Shown piece after piece: positions 10,601 through 20,800 of a DNA stretch of 64,000 bases. The notes beneath the pieces were generated by a model. The model was not told the origin of the DNA. It ran no database searches and worked only from the letters and a program-made list of their open reading frames with translations. Source of the stretch: Branchiostoma floridae (taxonomy: Eukaryota > Chordata > Leptocardii > Amphioxiformes > Branchiostomatidae); the NCBI RefSeq assembly GCF_000003815.2, contig NC_049986.1:876864-940863 (forward strand), written 5' to 3'. Every line of letters begins with the position of its first letter. Positions within the stretch are counted from its first letter, which is position 1. The translations under genes were made by a program, and so were the position numbers.

Positions 10601-12477
10601 TCTACTTCACTCTTGTTGTTTTCTTCCACCTGCAAGCTCCAAAACGCGTGAATGCCTGATAAAATAATCTGTTAATTTTCTAATCGGTCCAACATCCGGT
10701 TCACCTATTTTTTTCAGGTCCGGTCTTTCTGGACCGGTCCAATAAGAAAAAAAAACGGTTTTGTACCGGTACGCTGTACCGATACCCAGCCCTAGTTTGG
10801 GGCATTTCTTAATAAATGTGGCATACTGCAACATACCGCATCGATTGGGGATGTAAATCTGCAGTAGCAGCACAGAATAGGTCAGGTTTTACTGATGTGA
10901 TTAACTATCCAGCTTAATTAAGAGGGGTTAAATTGGCAAAGGAATTCCAAGCAGGACAAGCGTTGTGTAAGTTTTAACTTGTATATGATGCAAATTTTCC
11001 TCTCTTGGGAAATTAAGAAAACTTCTAAATCAGCATTTTCTATGATAAACGTGTAATTAAGATTACTGTCAAGGAATGGAAAGGGAATAAATCAAAACAT
11101 GCTTTGAAACGTTCATATATTCATGTATTCATTATCTATGTTTATCTACACACGCAGCCAACATTCTTGCCTCTTGCTAGTTGCTAGGTCCATCGGTGTA
11201 CGGATTTTCTATAGTAACAGACTGATCATACTAATCTGAACCGATCCCCTTTATCCGATTCTTCCTCGTAATTGAATTCTGTCTACAACGCGTATTACTG
11301 TAAGGATGGAAGGACAACGACAACAAAGGCAGCGGAGAACTCAGGAAGTACATCTCTCAGCTTGACAGTGACTTTCCCCTGATCCTCATCCTGGAGTACT
11401 TCGACGCGTCGCTAGTCTTACTCCGGCGCCTGATGTGTTGGTCGTTCTACAACATTCTGTACGACAGACAGCCCAAACATAAACAAGTGTGAGTGATAAA
11501 CACGAGATTTGACAACATTTTGACAAAAAATTTGATGCTGTAAATACCGTCCCAAGTCATCGTAATATGTTAGCTACATAGTACTATTCTGGTAGTTGTG
11601 GATCCTCACTATAATGGGCATTGGTGTGAAAATTGCTATTCGACTCTCTTGCCGAATCAGCTACTTAAAGCGTACAGTCACTGCACTAGCGTCAAGGCAG
11701 CGTCACCGCGGGGTTCGAAAGATCATCATAAGAAAGATACTCAACGAATTTCAGAGATAAAGAACGAATTTTCTTACTTTTTGTGTATCTTTCGTCTTCT
11801 AAGTATTACGCAATATCTAGATTATAAAATAAATTGGAGAAAATATCAAAACAGTGACGCAGTGAACGAACCCCGAAGTGACGCAGGCTTGACGCAAGTG
11901 CAGTGAGAGTGCACCTTTGGCCTGTAAACTCGAGTTCTCGACTTAGAGCGCTTTCCCTCCATGTAATACAAAGTGTATGTTTTAGATACATGTAAGCTTA
12001 TCTTATTATGACTGGATACCTAAAGCTTGTACTCATTTCAAATCATCCCTGTATTTCCATTCATCAAGGAAGTTAATGTAGTATATTTATGACTGTTGTG
12101 TTTTCAGATACTTAAAGCCAGTGTCGGTCTACACCGAGCAACAACTCCAGAACCACAGAAACATGAGCTGGGTCGACTATCAGCTGTACGATCATTTCAA
12201 CAGAAGTCTGTGGAGTAAGATACAGGCAGCAGGGCCGGACTTTCAAGACGAGCTGGAAGCTTTTCAACAGTTAAACCACAACGTCAACAGCTACTGTGCA
12301 GGAAAAAATACGGAGAAGAAAACTTTTCCTGGGTCCAAGTGGAACGGACCGGTGGACATTGAACCTCAGTTCTGCCAGGATTTGAAAAGGACACGCGTGA
12401 AATGGGATCTAGAAATCTGCAATCGTGCACGCGGGAATGGCAAGAGCGAAATGCGTAAGAAGAAACAAACTATATGA
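1656..12477 (+). CDS. Galactose 3-O-sulfotransferase paralogue 2, nine coding exons, 475 aa
   Basis: PAPS-dependent galactose 3-O-sulfotransferase, expected in the Golgi. Coding exons: 1656-1736, 2636-2737, 2952-3040, 6746-6917, 7505-7587, 8291-8500, 9764-9900, 11305-11488, 12108-12477. All junctions are GT-AG with matching phases. The joined frame gives 475 residues, within the range of vertebrate GAL3ST1-4. In order: a short cytosolic N terminus, a signal-anchor helix at about 39-58 after KKK, a luminal stem, the 5'-phosphosulfate-binding motif FLKVHKAGSETT at 146-157, the 3'-phosphate-binding motif REPLSHFKS at 231-239, then the catalytic C-terminal half. Start chosen at 1656 because it opens the only frame that splices in phase to the membrane exon. 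The acceptor substrate cannot be told from sequence. Intron 3 holds an intact LTR element; introns 6 and 7 hold MITEs and a minisatellite. Confidence 0.9.
2215..2610 (+). mobile_element. Degenerate 3' fragment of a non-LTR retrotransposon (intron 1 of Gal3ST)
   Basis: The segment translates in pieces (STEECTFLIQFI, then after a frame change KKREEVE), corresponding to the last coding stretch of the better-kept fragment at 35400-35825. That fragment reads SSTDKFIFLMRF followed by KKREEAELLC. Both also share a GTACTTAGC-type 3' tail. It is 5'-truncated, frame-broken and not expected to be mobile. Confidence 0.55.
3459..3683 (+). repeat. 5' LTR of the gag-pro element
   Basis: Starts TGTGACGGGGTCATC and ends GGTTCCCTGACA. 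It reads identical to the copy at 6304-6528. The candidate primer-binding site, beginning TGGTGTACAG, starts within a few bases of the LTR end; the primer tRNA was not identified. No AATAAA is seen in the LTR. Confidence 0.92.
4062..6083 (+). CDS. Gag-protease polyprotein of the LTR element, 673 aa
   Basis: A single open frame in the retroelement. Residues 1-160 are an extremely charged E/R/K helix or coiled coil, with a 28-residue (84-nt) unit repeated about three times. Residues 170-345 are a capsid-like region; its second half (FREKF, ESPQQFIVRLENYLERW, LFVKEQFMDACP) resembles a SCAN domain, as expected for Gmr1-type gag C-terminal capsid. A CCHC zinc knuckle CYHCGDPSHFIRDCP starts at residue 367. 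A retropepsin active site LLLDTGSTHT has its aspartate at 424. Residues 520-600 are rich in RGG/YGG. The frame is unbroken to TGA at 6081-6083. The gag and protease calls are secure from motifs; the SCAN relation is by pattern only. Confidence 0.9.
   Translation: MDQLMEAGEKLGLSGSELRQFVQEQQALEREERAKEREVQKMRLEAEEREKEREAEKRKLEAAEREKEREAEEREKEREAEKRRLEAAEREKEREAEEREKEREAEKRRLEAAEREKEREAEEREKAREAEERQKEADRRHQLEMKRIERELAAAGPIAEPVGQARAKAPKLPSFQDGVDDLDAYLLRFERFAASNKWPEDQWAPNLSALLSGEALKAYSRLPGHEARIYRTVKKALMERYNLTEDGFREKFRNNKPEAGESPQQFIVRLENYLERWLELSDSTKSYESLKNLFVKEQFMDACPRDLAVHLRERGSASLEELAEMAKHFLNAHRRELGKKEEEEKNSKPAQGRGRPQPGPTSGAGTCYHCGDPSHFIRDCPMLKQEVQPSGASSFFGEMKTGSPPTAFIVRGQVDGTALPLLLDTGSTHTLIRESLVDARKVRLDNQGGITCIHGEERKHPSARVEIRVGHRSYRVNAKVIPNLPRPAIVGRDVPHLAELVELCASGKQEPSVTPTAETREFNRKPRTACGWEKVSTGNGPVSGRHGGKSRGFDRQDRSYGGDQGFKSSVRGYNGRGRSYGGGERDLGSRYGDAHRRGLAARPKLRLAARTIPVESPPPLSHGNSRRDIYGDAKPVDTAAREREIEEKLAQQKMWREERELLQSWCLQPCIVE
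6284..6303 (+). other. Polypurine tract of the gag-pro element
   Basis: A purine-rich run (AAGGGAAAAAGGGAGG followed by ATA) lies directly before the 3' LTR, where plus-strand synthesis of an LTR element is primed. Confidence 0.75.
6304..6528 (+). repeat. 3' LTR of the gag-pro element
   Basis: A 225-bp terminal repeat matching 3459-3683 without a visible difference. It is followed at once by CCCCG, the second copy of the target duplication. Confidence 0.92.
8090..8143. repeat. 19-bp perfect inverted repeat (hairpin) in Gal3ST intron 5
   Basis: CCTACGCACGGTCTCCAAC (8090-8108) is followed after a 16-nt loop by its exact reverse complement (8125-8143). The loop itself is partly palindromic. 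It could be a tiny fold-back element or a relic of one; no target duplication was recognised. Confidence 0.8.
8517..8849. mobile_element. Fold-back MITE with 9-bp target duplication, next to a splice donor
   Basis: A 333-bp element with long inverted ends beginning TAATCTCCAAGCAGATC and continuing inward for about 80 bp, including CGGCAGAGGAGTAAATTGGC. The 9-bp duplication TCAGCTGAT lies at 8508-8516 and 8850-8858. Target size and long TIRs fit a Mutator-like non-autonomous element. The left duplication starts 7 nt after the end of Gal3ST exon 6, so the insertion has left only the core donor bases untouched. Confidence 0.85.
9390..9688. mobile_element. Fold-back MITE in Gal3ST intron 6
   Basis: The ends ATAAAGTGCTTACCAACAAG and its near-perfect reverse complement extend over about 40 bp, continuing through CTTTCGATCAGTCCTCTGAT. 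A second inverted block (GTCACACATCC / GGATGTGTGAC) lies further in. It carries a run of 13 G near 9556 and no coding frame. Confidence 0.8.
9873..10213 (+). repeat. 58-bp minisatellite made from the exon 7 / intron 7 junction of Gal3ST
   Basis: Six copies start at 9873, 9931, 9982, 10040, 10098 and 10156; all are 58 bp except the second, which is 51 bp. The first copy is the end of the real exon 7 plus the start of the intron. Each full copy contains an acceptor-like TTTTAG, 28 nt of exon-derived sequence (ACCAAGAACCTCC...GTCTTAG) and the donor GTAGGT. The short copy has lost the donor. Confidence 0.93.
10351..10796. mobile_element. hAT-like non-autonomous element, copy 1 (intron 7)
   Basis: The ends resemble TAGGGCTGGGTATCGGTACA: left TAGGGGCCAGGGTACCGGTA, right, in reverse complement, CTAGGGCTGGGTATCGGTAC. 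The left part contains iterated CAGGTCCAGGTCCGG. A second copy at 16925-17370 shares internal blocks such as AACTTGGT and TATAAACTCTACT. No transposase frame. Superfamily is by analogy of the terminal bases only. Confidence 0.65.
11672..11911. mobile_element. Fold-back MITE in Gal3ST intron 8
   Basis: The ends GTCACTGCACTAGCGTCAAG and, inverted, TCACTGCACTTGCGTCAAGC continue for about 40 bp to GGGGTTCG on both sides. The inside is AT-rich with no coding frame. No target duplication was established. Confidence 0.65.
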
Positions 12478-12630
12478 ACTTTATACCTACCAGACACCGA
12501 TGGATGGAACTATTGATTAAATCTGAAATGGAGCTATAACATTCGTCGAAGCCATTAAGATTCATTTTCCTGGGGTTAGCTTGAGTGATGTAGTACTGGT
12601 ATTCCTACAGCAAAGATAGCCTTGGCGATA

Positions 12631-12871
12631 ACAGGCGTAGCGTCATTAATTCTAGCCCTCTAGACTTACACAAAATAAGGGTAAGATTAAGAAATCGTCG
12701 TGTGAAAGATTTATCATTATCGATGGAAGCGATTTGTCTTTCTCCATATTTTGATTTTTTTACGAATGAAATCCATATGAATGATGACTCATGTGGCTGT
12801 GTGACGATTTCTTAATCTTACCCTTATTTTGTGTAAGTCTAGAGGGCTAGAATTAATGACGCTACGCCTGT
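12631..12871. repeat. 69-bp perfect inverted repeat behind Gal3ST paralogue 2
   Basis: Arms 12631-12699 and 12803-12871 are exact reverse complements separated by 103 nt. The left arm and loop match the 3' flank of the upstream paralogue (635-775); the right arm has no counterpart there, so it arose by inverted duplication after the genes split. If it lies in the 3' UTR the transcript would form a long double-stranded stem. Confidence 0.92.
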
Positions 12872-13143
12872 CAATATGAAGACTTACACCTTTATAACCT
12901 GACTTGAAAGAAAGTATCAAGTTGAGTTAGTAACAGGCCAAAAGCGGCCAAAGTGGCCACGAAGTCTGTTTTAAGCAGACGTCAACAAGGTGGCGATGAT
13001 CCACACCAGATGCAAGCTACTGTACATGCGTCCAGGCGTACAGTCTTCCCTCCCCTTCATTCACAGCGCATTACAAACGCTGTACGTCGTGCTTTGCGTT
13101 TTCTTCCCAACTTAAAGCAGCAGTTTAAGCTCGCTTCAGCATT

Positions 13144-16100
13144 ATGTGGTTACATATTTTAATTCTTCTCTTTGCCAATCCGCCGAGGATGATGGCGGCA
13201 TCCAACACCCTCTGCCCAGCCGGATGTAGCTGTTCCTCCGAAACCGTGGAGTGTACCAACATGGGGCTGGTCCGGGCGCCGGCCTCCATCCCGAGACACG
13301 TCAGGGTCCTGAACATGGACGACAACAGCCTGTACGACTTGGAGTCAATAAGTTTCCGATGGTTTCCGTACCTTCAACAGCTATCCTTGCAGAGGAATAA
13401 GATCGAGAGGATCGATGAGCACTCCTTTGCCCAGATCGACAGCCTGCGCAGGTTGTATCTGACTCAGAACAACATTGGTGTAGTCTCGCCCCGCGCGTTT
13501 AGGCGGCTTCTGCGGCTGAGACATCTCTATCTGGGGTGGAACTCCATCTCTCACCTCCACTCTGACACGTTCCGCCATCTCTCCAGACTAAAGATTGTCC
13601 ACCTAAACAACAACAACATTTGTACCATCACAGAGGGTAAATACTTTTTTTAGCTCCCTGTTTGATACGTCGTTGGAATCTACGGTTTTATTCATATAAT
13701 ATCATTACCGGCTACAGATTGAATAAGTTGCTGGATGTAATAGTATAGATCGATTAGATAGACTGAATAGTATTGCGTCAGAGGGGCTCGAGCTTGTACA
13801 GCTTGCATCCTAGTTGCAAACTGTACTCATTAGACTGACGAACTCACCTGGCATAATTTTCAGTTTGGGCAATTTCTGCATTTTTCTTGCTGGGTACTCT
13901 CCAAGCAGAAGTTCGACTCCGGCTGTTTCTGACGTGTTTCGGGGTGTTTTTATTGGGCTTTCTATTTTGTGCGGTTTTCTTTATAGTGGCTGGCAGACAA
14001 ACAGAGAACAGCACAAATTGAAAGCCCGATAAAAATACATCAAAAACGGAGCCAAACCTCTGCTTGCAGACTAAGGTAGAGGCTAAAAATATTAATTCGA
14101 TATACGCAGTAGTGCCAAGTTTGTATTCGTGGTACGGTTCATCTGTTCCACGCAGGTCTGTTTGCTGGATTGAGTAATCTGGAGTCCCTGACGCTCAGCC
14201 ATAATTGTTTATCAGAGCTGCCAGACGGCACATTCCGAGACTTGAGCAGTCTACACACACTCTTACTCCACAACAACAATCTGAAGTACATTCCACACGG
14301 GGCATTTAGAGGTCAGTCAACATCTTGACATGGTATCAGGACAGTTCTGCACATGGACACTTCGGCCCGGACATTTCGGCCCCAAGTCTAGGACACTTCG
14401 GCCCCAGGCCGAGGGCATTTCGGCCCAGGCTCAGAGGACACTTCGACCCCGCTAGTTCTTATGTTGTGGGCATGCCATGCTATGCAATGTACAAATTAAT
14501 CGAAGTCGGGATCTTCATGCCCCGGAAACGCAAAAAAGCGTAATCACTAATGGCGATTTTCTCGAGTAGACAGGAGAACGCTATACTATACAAATAAAAT
14601 CATACGTCCTAAAATTATACTTTATTTAGTCAACTCGGGCTACGTGTTAGATAACTATCGTGGACTGGACCCAGGGCCGAAGTGTCCTCGGCTTGGGGCC
14701 GAAGTGTCCTGAGCTTGGGGCCGAAATGTCCTGATTGCCAGGGGGCCGAAGTGTCCATGTGCCGAAGTGTCAGACATTCTCTTGACATTTTATATTCTTA
14801 CGTTTTTATGCTGTTCGAAAATGTTTACATATTATTCTACTGACTAACACTCAACCCATAATGGAAAATTGGTACTATGAGCTACCAAAATACACCGGTA
14901 CCATTGTAACAAATGTGTATATTGAAGCAGGGAATGCTTATTGAATCCTAGACTGACATGTGGTCACTGTGCAAAAATAGTTTTCAGTGCGCCAACTGTT
15001 TTCCAATGTTTATGTCATACAGGGCTTCAATCTCTGACGTCACTCAACCTTTCGAACAACAGTTTGGCCAATATAACGGCCAACATTTTTGAGGATTTGC
15101 CTTCTGTGCAAGTTCTCGAGCTTCGGAATAATAGGATCAACTACATACACCCGGATACATTTGGAGCTGCTCCGAACTTGACTTATTTGTACTTGGACTT
15201 CAACCGCCTTAAACAGCCACCTGTTTTTGGTCATCAACATCCGGGCCTTCGCTTCCTGTCCCTGACTGGGAACGAGGTCGAAGAGATCCCGGATGTTAGT
15301 TTCCGGAATGCACCAAACGTCCACACACTTCTGCTCGGGCGAAACAAACTTGGACGTGTGCCCACAGAGAGTCTATCCGTCATGACAAAACTCGTGGTCT
15401 TGAACTTGTCTGAGAACCCTATTATGGAACTTCGTGAGCATTCCTTCCAGGGACTGGAAAATCTCCGACTCTTGTCACTGCGTGACTGTGAGATTCGCAC
15501 CGTTTCTAGCGAGGCTTTCAACGGGTTGGGCCAAATCATGGGGATATTTCTCAACGGTAACCGCATTGCTAAACTTGAACAGGGTACATTTTCAAACATG
15601 CCGTTCATTTTCAGCGTCAACTTGAACGGGAATTTCTTACGTCACGTAGAAAACGGAGCATTTGGAAATCACTCTTCACTAAGGAGACTGTTTCTGCAAA
15701 ACAATCGTTTACAACGGGTTCCAAAACGTAGCCTGGGTATGATGCCAAGTTTAAAAGACCTTTACCTGGACTATAATCCAATCAGATCCATTGGTCCTTC
15801 GTCGTTTGTCCATCTACCGAATCTGAGAATACTGGGACTTCGTAGCTGTAACTTGAGTCGCGTCCATGACACCGCTTTTGAAGGACTTGGAAAACTGCGA
15901 CAGTTGGATTTGAGAGGAAACAACTTACGGAACCTGCCATCCACAACTTTCACAAATATGTCTTCAGGTGAGGATCTTTTGATCATGACTTTATTCAAAT
16001 TACAAGAATGATAATATAATGTAGATTTGGCAGCTAATAAGCTCATATTGTGACCACACACAGCGAATAATGAACAGGTGAGTCAATGTCAATGTTTAAT

Positions 16101-16682
16101 TTGATTACTTAACATTTATCACTTCAATTATGGGTACTACTAATCATAATCTACGATTTGGCGATTATCACTGTCGAAGACACGATACTGTTCATTATCC
16201 AAATTAAGCCATAAGACAACGATGAAATCTGCCTGCTGTGTTCCATTGATTCTTTCATTTTAAGATCTAAGATCACATTTATCATTTTGTAATAGAACGG
16301 GGTATCTAAAGGTAACCAAGAAACTAGTTTTTAGGGAAGAAGATTCACAAGATATTTTCTTTTATCATTTGCAGATTTAGTGGTGGAGCTGGACCAGAAT
16401 CCGTGGACCTGTGACTGTGGCATGCTGGGATTCCACCAGTGGTTAAACAACGTTCAGCGGTTCTACAGGGAGATCGTCTGTGTGTTCCCACAGCGGCTAC
16501 AGGGGGCGCTTCTGTCTAAACTTGACTCAAGAAGTCTTAACTGCAGCGGTGATTTTTCTCTTCTCCCCGTCACCGTGCGGACTGAAGATTTGTTTCACAA
16601 CCCAGATTATCGGGGTGTTGATGATGAGTTGACTACAGGTACAGTAAGCAGTATGGTCACCGAAAAGACAACCAACAACTAA
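13144..16682 (+). CDS. Secreted leucine-rich-repeat protein (LRRNT, about 20 LRRs, LRRCT), four exons, 633 aa
   Basis: Exons 13144-13636, 14156-14311, 15023-15967, 16375-16682; all introns are phase 1 with GT-AG ends. Residues 1-19 form a signal peptide. Cysteines 24, 28, 30 and 37 form an LRRNT cap. About 20 repeats of roughly 24 residues follow (pattern LxxLxLxxNxI..I....F). Cysteines 544, 546, 567 and 588 form an LRRCT cap. The last 45 residues are acidic/threonine-rich without a membrane helix, so it reads as secreted. A potential donor (ACAG|GTACAGTAAG) before the stop could splice to an unseen downstream exon with an anchor. Ligand and pathway are unknown; secreted or membrane LRR receptors of this build serve adhesion and innate recognition. 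Orthology to a named vertebrate gene is not claimed. Confidence 0.88.
13896..14073. mobile_element. Fold-back MITE in LRR-gene intron 1
   Basis: The ends ACTCTCCAAGCAGAAG and CTCTGCTTGCAGACT are inverted, as are the internal blocks GGGCTTTCTATTTTGTGC and GCACAAATTGAAAGCCC. The right half recurs alone at 43755-43845 (GAAAGCCCGAT...CCAAACCTCTGCTTGG). Confidence 0.65.
14339..14772. mobile_element. MITE with iterated terminal repeats (GGACACTTCGGCCCC)
   Basis: Inverted arms of about 110 bp (14339-14455 and 14660-14772), each made of five near-copies of the 15-mer GGACACTTCGGCCCC or GGACATTTCGGCCCC spaced about 20 bp apart. They enclose an AT-rich core of about 200 bp. It begins 27 nt after the donor of LRR-gene exon 2. 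Iterated transposase-type binding motifs in long TIRs suggest a DNA transposon derivative. Confidence 0.8.
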
Positions 16683-16924
16683 GGCCACGTTGATTTGATT
16701 ATATGGATGACATCCACGCTCGCACCAATTTTCGACCATTTCCAAAAAAAAAAAAGTTTTCGACCACACAATAAATTGTGTAAAGCAGCTGTAAAATGAG
16801 CACAAATATTCCGTAGATTGAAAACAAAGTATCAGAAAACAGATAACTAATGCCATAGAATGCCAAAATGAATCTAAAGTCAAGAATAAGATGTGAAAGG
16901 ACAGAAAGAAAAAAATCTATTGTT

Positions 16925-17370
16925 GGTAGGGGGAGGTACCAGTACAGATTCAGGTCCATAGGATCATTTCCAGGTCCGGACCTGACCTGATTGTCTGTGG
17001 AAACTTGAGAACTGGCAATACTCAAAACAATGGTAATTGGTCAATTTTGCTACAAAGGAATCTGTTTGGTAGATTATTGGACTCCCACTGCATTTTAAAA
17101 TCCCATCTCCATGTAATAAAGGCTAACTGTCTCTGTACCTTTGACTGTAGAAACTTGGTGCAATTGACTATAAACTCTACTTGACTTAGCTCTTGTTGTC
17201 TTCTTGGCCCCCCGGTTAGACCCCAAATGGCTGCAGACATAGTGTGTCCATTTTGTAATTGGCGAAACCTGTTCCTCTGTTGTTGTTTTTTCAGGTCTGT
17301 TTTTTTTTATTGGTCCAAGAAGAATAAAATGTTTTGCACCCGTATGATGTACTGGTCCCTACACCTAACT
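16925..17370. mobile_element. hAT-like non-autonomous element, copy 2
   Basis: Diverged copy of 10351-10796 in the same orientation. It shares CAGGTCCGGACCTGA, GGAATCTGTTTGGT, TTTTAAAATCC, TATAAACTCTACT and TTTTTTCAGGTC in order. It lies about 240 bp behind the LRR-gene stop codon. Confidence 0.65.
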
Positions 17371-17852
17371 GTTGGTATACCATATACTATATGTGTTTAG
17401 TCCTATGTTCAACCTTCCTCGCCACTTTGATTTCATACTGAAGGCAACTTTTTTTTTGGCCAAACTTTTTTTTTTATTCGCTCGCTCGCATCAGTTTTGG
17501 AGTTCCCAGAGGATGTCATCCATATAATCAAATCAACATGGCCTAAGTTACGTTATTGGATTAAAGTGCGCTACCGGTTAAGGACGTCGACTTCGTGTAC
17601 TAGGCCAACTAGTTTAGTGCTACATAAGGACAGAGAAAACAACTTTATTCGAGATTTTCATTTGATAATCAATGAAAGGTTTTTATCCCCCCACCTATTA
17701 CATAATTACAAATGTTAAACACTTTACACGTAATATCGAATTTTGGAATGATTACATATTCTAAGCACGTGTAAACATGCTGATGCTGAACCATTGATGA
17801 TGAACCTGAGGTAAAATAAAGATAAAGGAAACAGAAACACACTCATAATCTT
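17371..17852. other. Spacer between the LRR gene and MCT-A
   Basis: AT-rich sequence with T runs near 17450-17475. I see no gene. It should contain the 3' UTR of MCT-A on the minus strand. Confidence 0.4.
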
Positions 17853-20800
17853 CTATAAGCGCGTTATCTCATAATTTTCACAAACGTCCATCGTGTCTGA
17901 CTTGTCGACGCTAGGCTGGGCTCCATTAACGGACACTCGGCGAACGTTCTCGTCCCCAAGGCACAACAAGATGGCGGCTATCAGTCCCCCTAGGACGGGC
18001 GCGCATCCGGCCACGATGAACGACATGTTGTAGTTTTCAGTGGCGTCGTAAAGTTTCCCTGAAATACAAACCGATGTTATTGACACAGTCTACAATAAAA
18101 AGAATTGCGTACTGCAGACATCACATTTAATGCCAATGGACGAAAAGAAATTGGCTGGAAAATTTACAAAGAACATTGTTTACGTTATACATGTTGGGAC
18201 CCATTGTTGCTATCCAAAAGCAGGGCAGATTGACCAGCGTGTCACATTGAATAAGCAAGCCAGTCTTAAGTTGAAATAGAATAAATAGATAAAGCTCAAC
18301 TTATGCATAGTAATTAAGCCGTTACCTCATTGGACTGCACCAAATTGCGCTAACGCGAATTCGTACCAATTTTCCCTTAAATGCCACATTTCGAGTTTCT
18401 ACACAATACAACTTTACTAAGAATTGTAATGTGGCCTAAAAACAGTGTACAATGATTAAAGGTTTATTTGCGCCATTTAGCCAGTTTCTAATATTTTTAG
18501 TTTTCAGAAATTCGTACTTCCGGTGCCATATTTGGGAGCCGATGGGCAGTTTGCGCCACTTTATGAATGCTTTTTGCAATTTGACGCAGTCCAGTGCGAT
18601 ATCGACATCCTCATCCCTTACCTGCGATTGGAGGTGCTCCTATTATTGAAACGCTCATCAGCAAAGTCATCAGCCCCATTCCATCGGAAAGTCTTGTAGG
18701 ACCAACGAGATCCGCTAGGAGCGTCATTGAGAGTGTCAGACCGGCTCCTACCAGAAGTCCTATAGTGATGCAGTAGACAGCCAACGCGGGGTAAGTCTTT
18801 GCAAGGGGTGACAAAAGACAAGAGATGCCAGTTGCTAACACGAGAAGTATGTACCAATGGAGATGACGAAATTTTCTATTCGTCGGAAGAATTCCCGACA
18901 GCAGTCGACCAATCAGGTCGCCTATAGAGATCATGGAAACGAGGAACGCGGACTGATATTGCTCGATCCCGAGATGCCTTGCGCGCGGAGTGATATGAAC
19001 GACGGGAATGAACAGACCGAATCCCAAGAACAACATCTGAGCAGTTATGAAGCAAACTAGCGAGGGATTGGTTAGCAAAGTCTTGAATTCAGCTAGCGTT
19101 GTGCGCCCATGACTAGAAGGGTGATCTGGCCGTCTCTTTTTATTGGAAAGTTGGAGGTCTTCTGTATTCCCCCTTTCTTCATTGTTTTGGATGACGCCCT
19201 TTGGTTGGTCCAACTGGATGTCAGAGAGGTCTGGAGAGAAAGCTTCGTTAGTGCACGCTTGGTTTTTCTCGGCCTTTGCTTCTAGTGATGGCGACAATGA
19301 TTCGGATTTAGTTGGCAGGTCGTCTATGTTCTCCTGTTGGTCATTGTTTTCAATGGGAGTCGTCGGTTGGTCCAGTTGGATGTCACTGTCTGAAGAGAAA
19401 GCTTCGTTAGTGAACGCTTGGATTTCCTTGGCCTTTGCTACTGGTGATGTCGACAAAGTTTCAGATTTAGGTGGTAGGTCGTGTATATTTTCTAATTGGA
19501 CATTGTTTTGGATGAAGGCCACCGGTTGGTCCAGTTGAATATCACTGGGCTCTGAAGAGAAAGCTTCGTTAACGTAGGCATGGAATGTCTTAGCTTCTGT
19601 ATTTGCTGGTGATGACAGTGATTCGGATTCATTCAGCGGCATGGCCAGATGGATCGGTCTCAACAAGGCCGCGAAAGCTGTGATGTTGAGCATGACTCCG
19701 GCAGCGATCAGGAACGACCCTCTCCACCCGTACTCCTCTATCAGGTACGTGAAGATGAGGGGGAACACGATGTTACCCACGCCGACACCCGAGAAGGCGA
19801 TACCGTTAGCGATGGCCCGCTTCTTATCGAAGTATTTCCCCACCAGACTTAAGCTCGGGAACATAGCTAGGGACGACCCTAAACCTATAGAGAAACAAAG
19901 ATACGTATTAAAATTCACAACAACGTCCTGTGCAGAGTTTCAACAACATCAAACAGGCTAGGCACTTAGCACATTCACCGAAGTTTAAAGGCAATATACA
20001 TCGCCTGACGATCAAAATACTTTCTACAAACAGCATTGTGTACAATTATTATTAAACCAGAATGAATGGCAGTATGTGTTGTACAGATGAATGTTGAAGT
20101 TAGGGACAGTAGTCATAGGTTTTTGCCATATGAATATATGTGTTTCGGAAACAACGCAGAAAACGAAAATTTGTTCACGCACCAACCAACACGCCTACAG
20201 TGATGTACAGATGGACTATACTGGTTGAGAATGACGTCAGAATGCATCCTGTTGCCGCCAGCACTCCGCCCACCATCGCCACCGGTCTGAAGCCGAACGT
20301 CGCGCTTAACATGACACCAAGTAGAGCTAAGACGGTAGGTATAAAAGAAATCTGAAACCATTGAGTTGTTCAAGATCTATACTCTTGTTCCCGAAAAAGC
20401 ACTCAATTTCAACCTTCGTCATCGAATGTGACCTATCATGGTGAATAATGGATCGTTTTTTCTGAAGTGGGCTGACGTATTGGTTAGAAATCTTTGAGTA
20501 GACTTCCTATATATATATAGGAACTGTAATATTACAGTTTATGTGTTATATGTATTCTGTTAATCTTGGCTTAACATTGATAGACGCAACATATTTTGCT
20601 AATTATGTTTCGGTCCTAGGATAGGATACTTTTTTGGCAATCGCATGTATCTGACTGCAAGTAAGTACAGTAGGTTAGTATAATGATAGATCTTTGACGT
20701 CGTGAAAATTGTTGTTTCTTACTTCCTCCAAAAGTGAGTCCCAGACAAACGGAAATGATCCATGACGTGGCTGCAGCTGATTGGTCAAACTGCGTCGTGA

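Noticed and set aside
18611-19918. Single 435-residue minus-strand frame starting MNFNTYLCF
   Set aside because: It starts in intron 2; the start is an artefact. The real protein continues from exons 1 and 2 and on into exon 4.
19143-19961. Plus-strand frames of 106-131 residues opposite MCT-A exon 3
   Set aside because: Antisense shadows of the transporter and its loop repeats.
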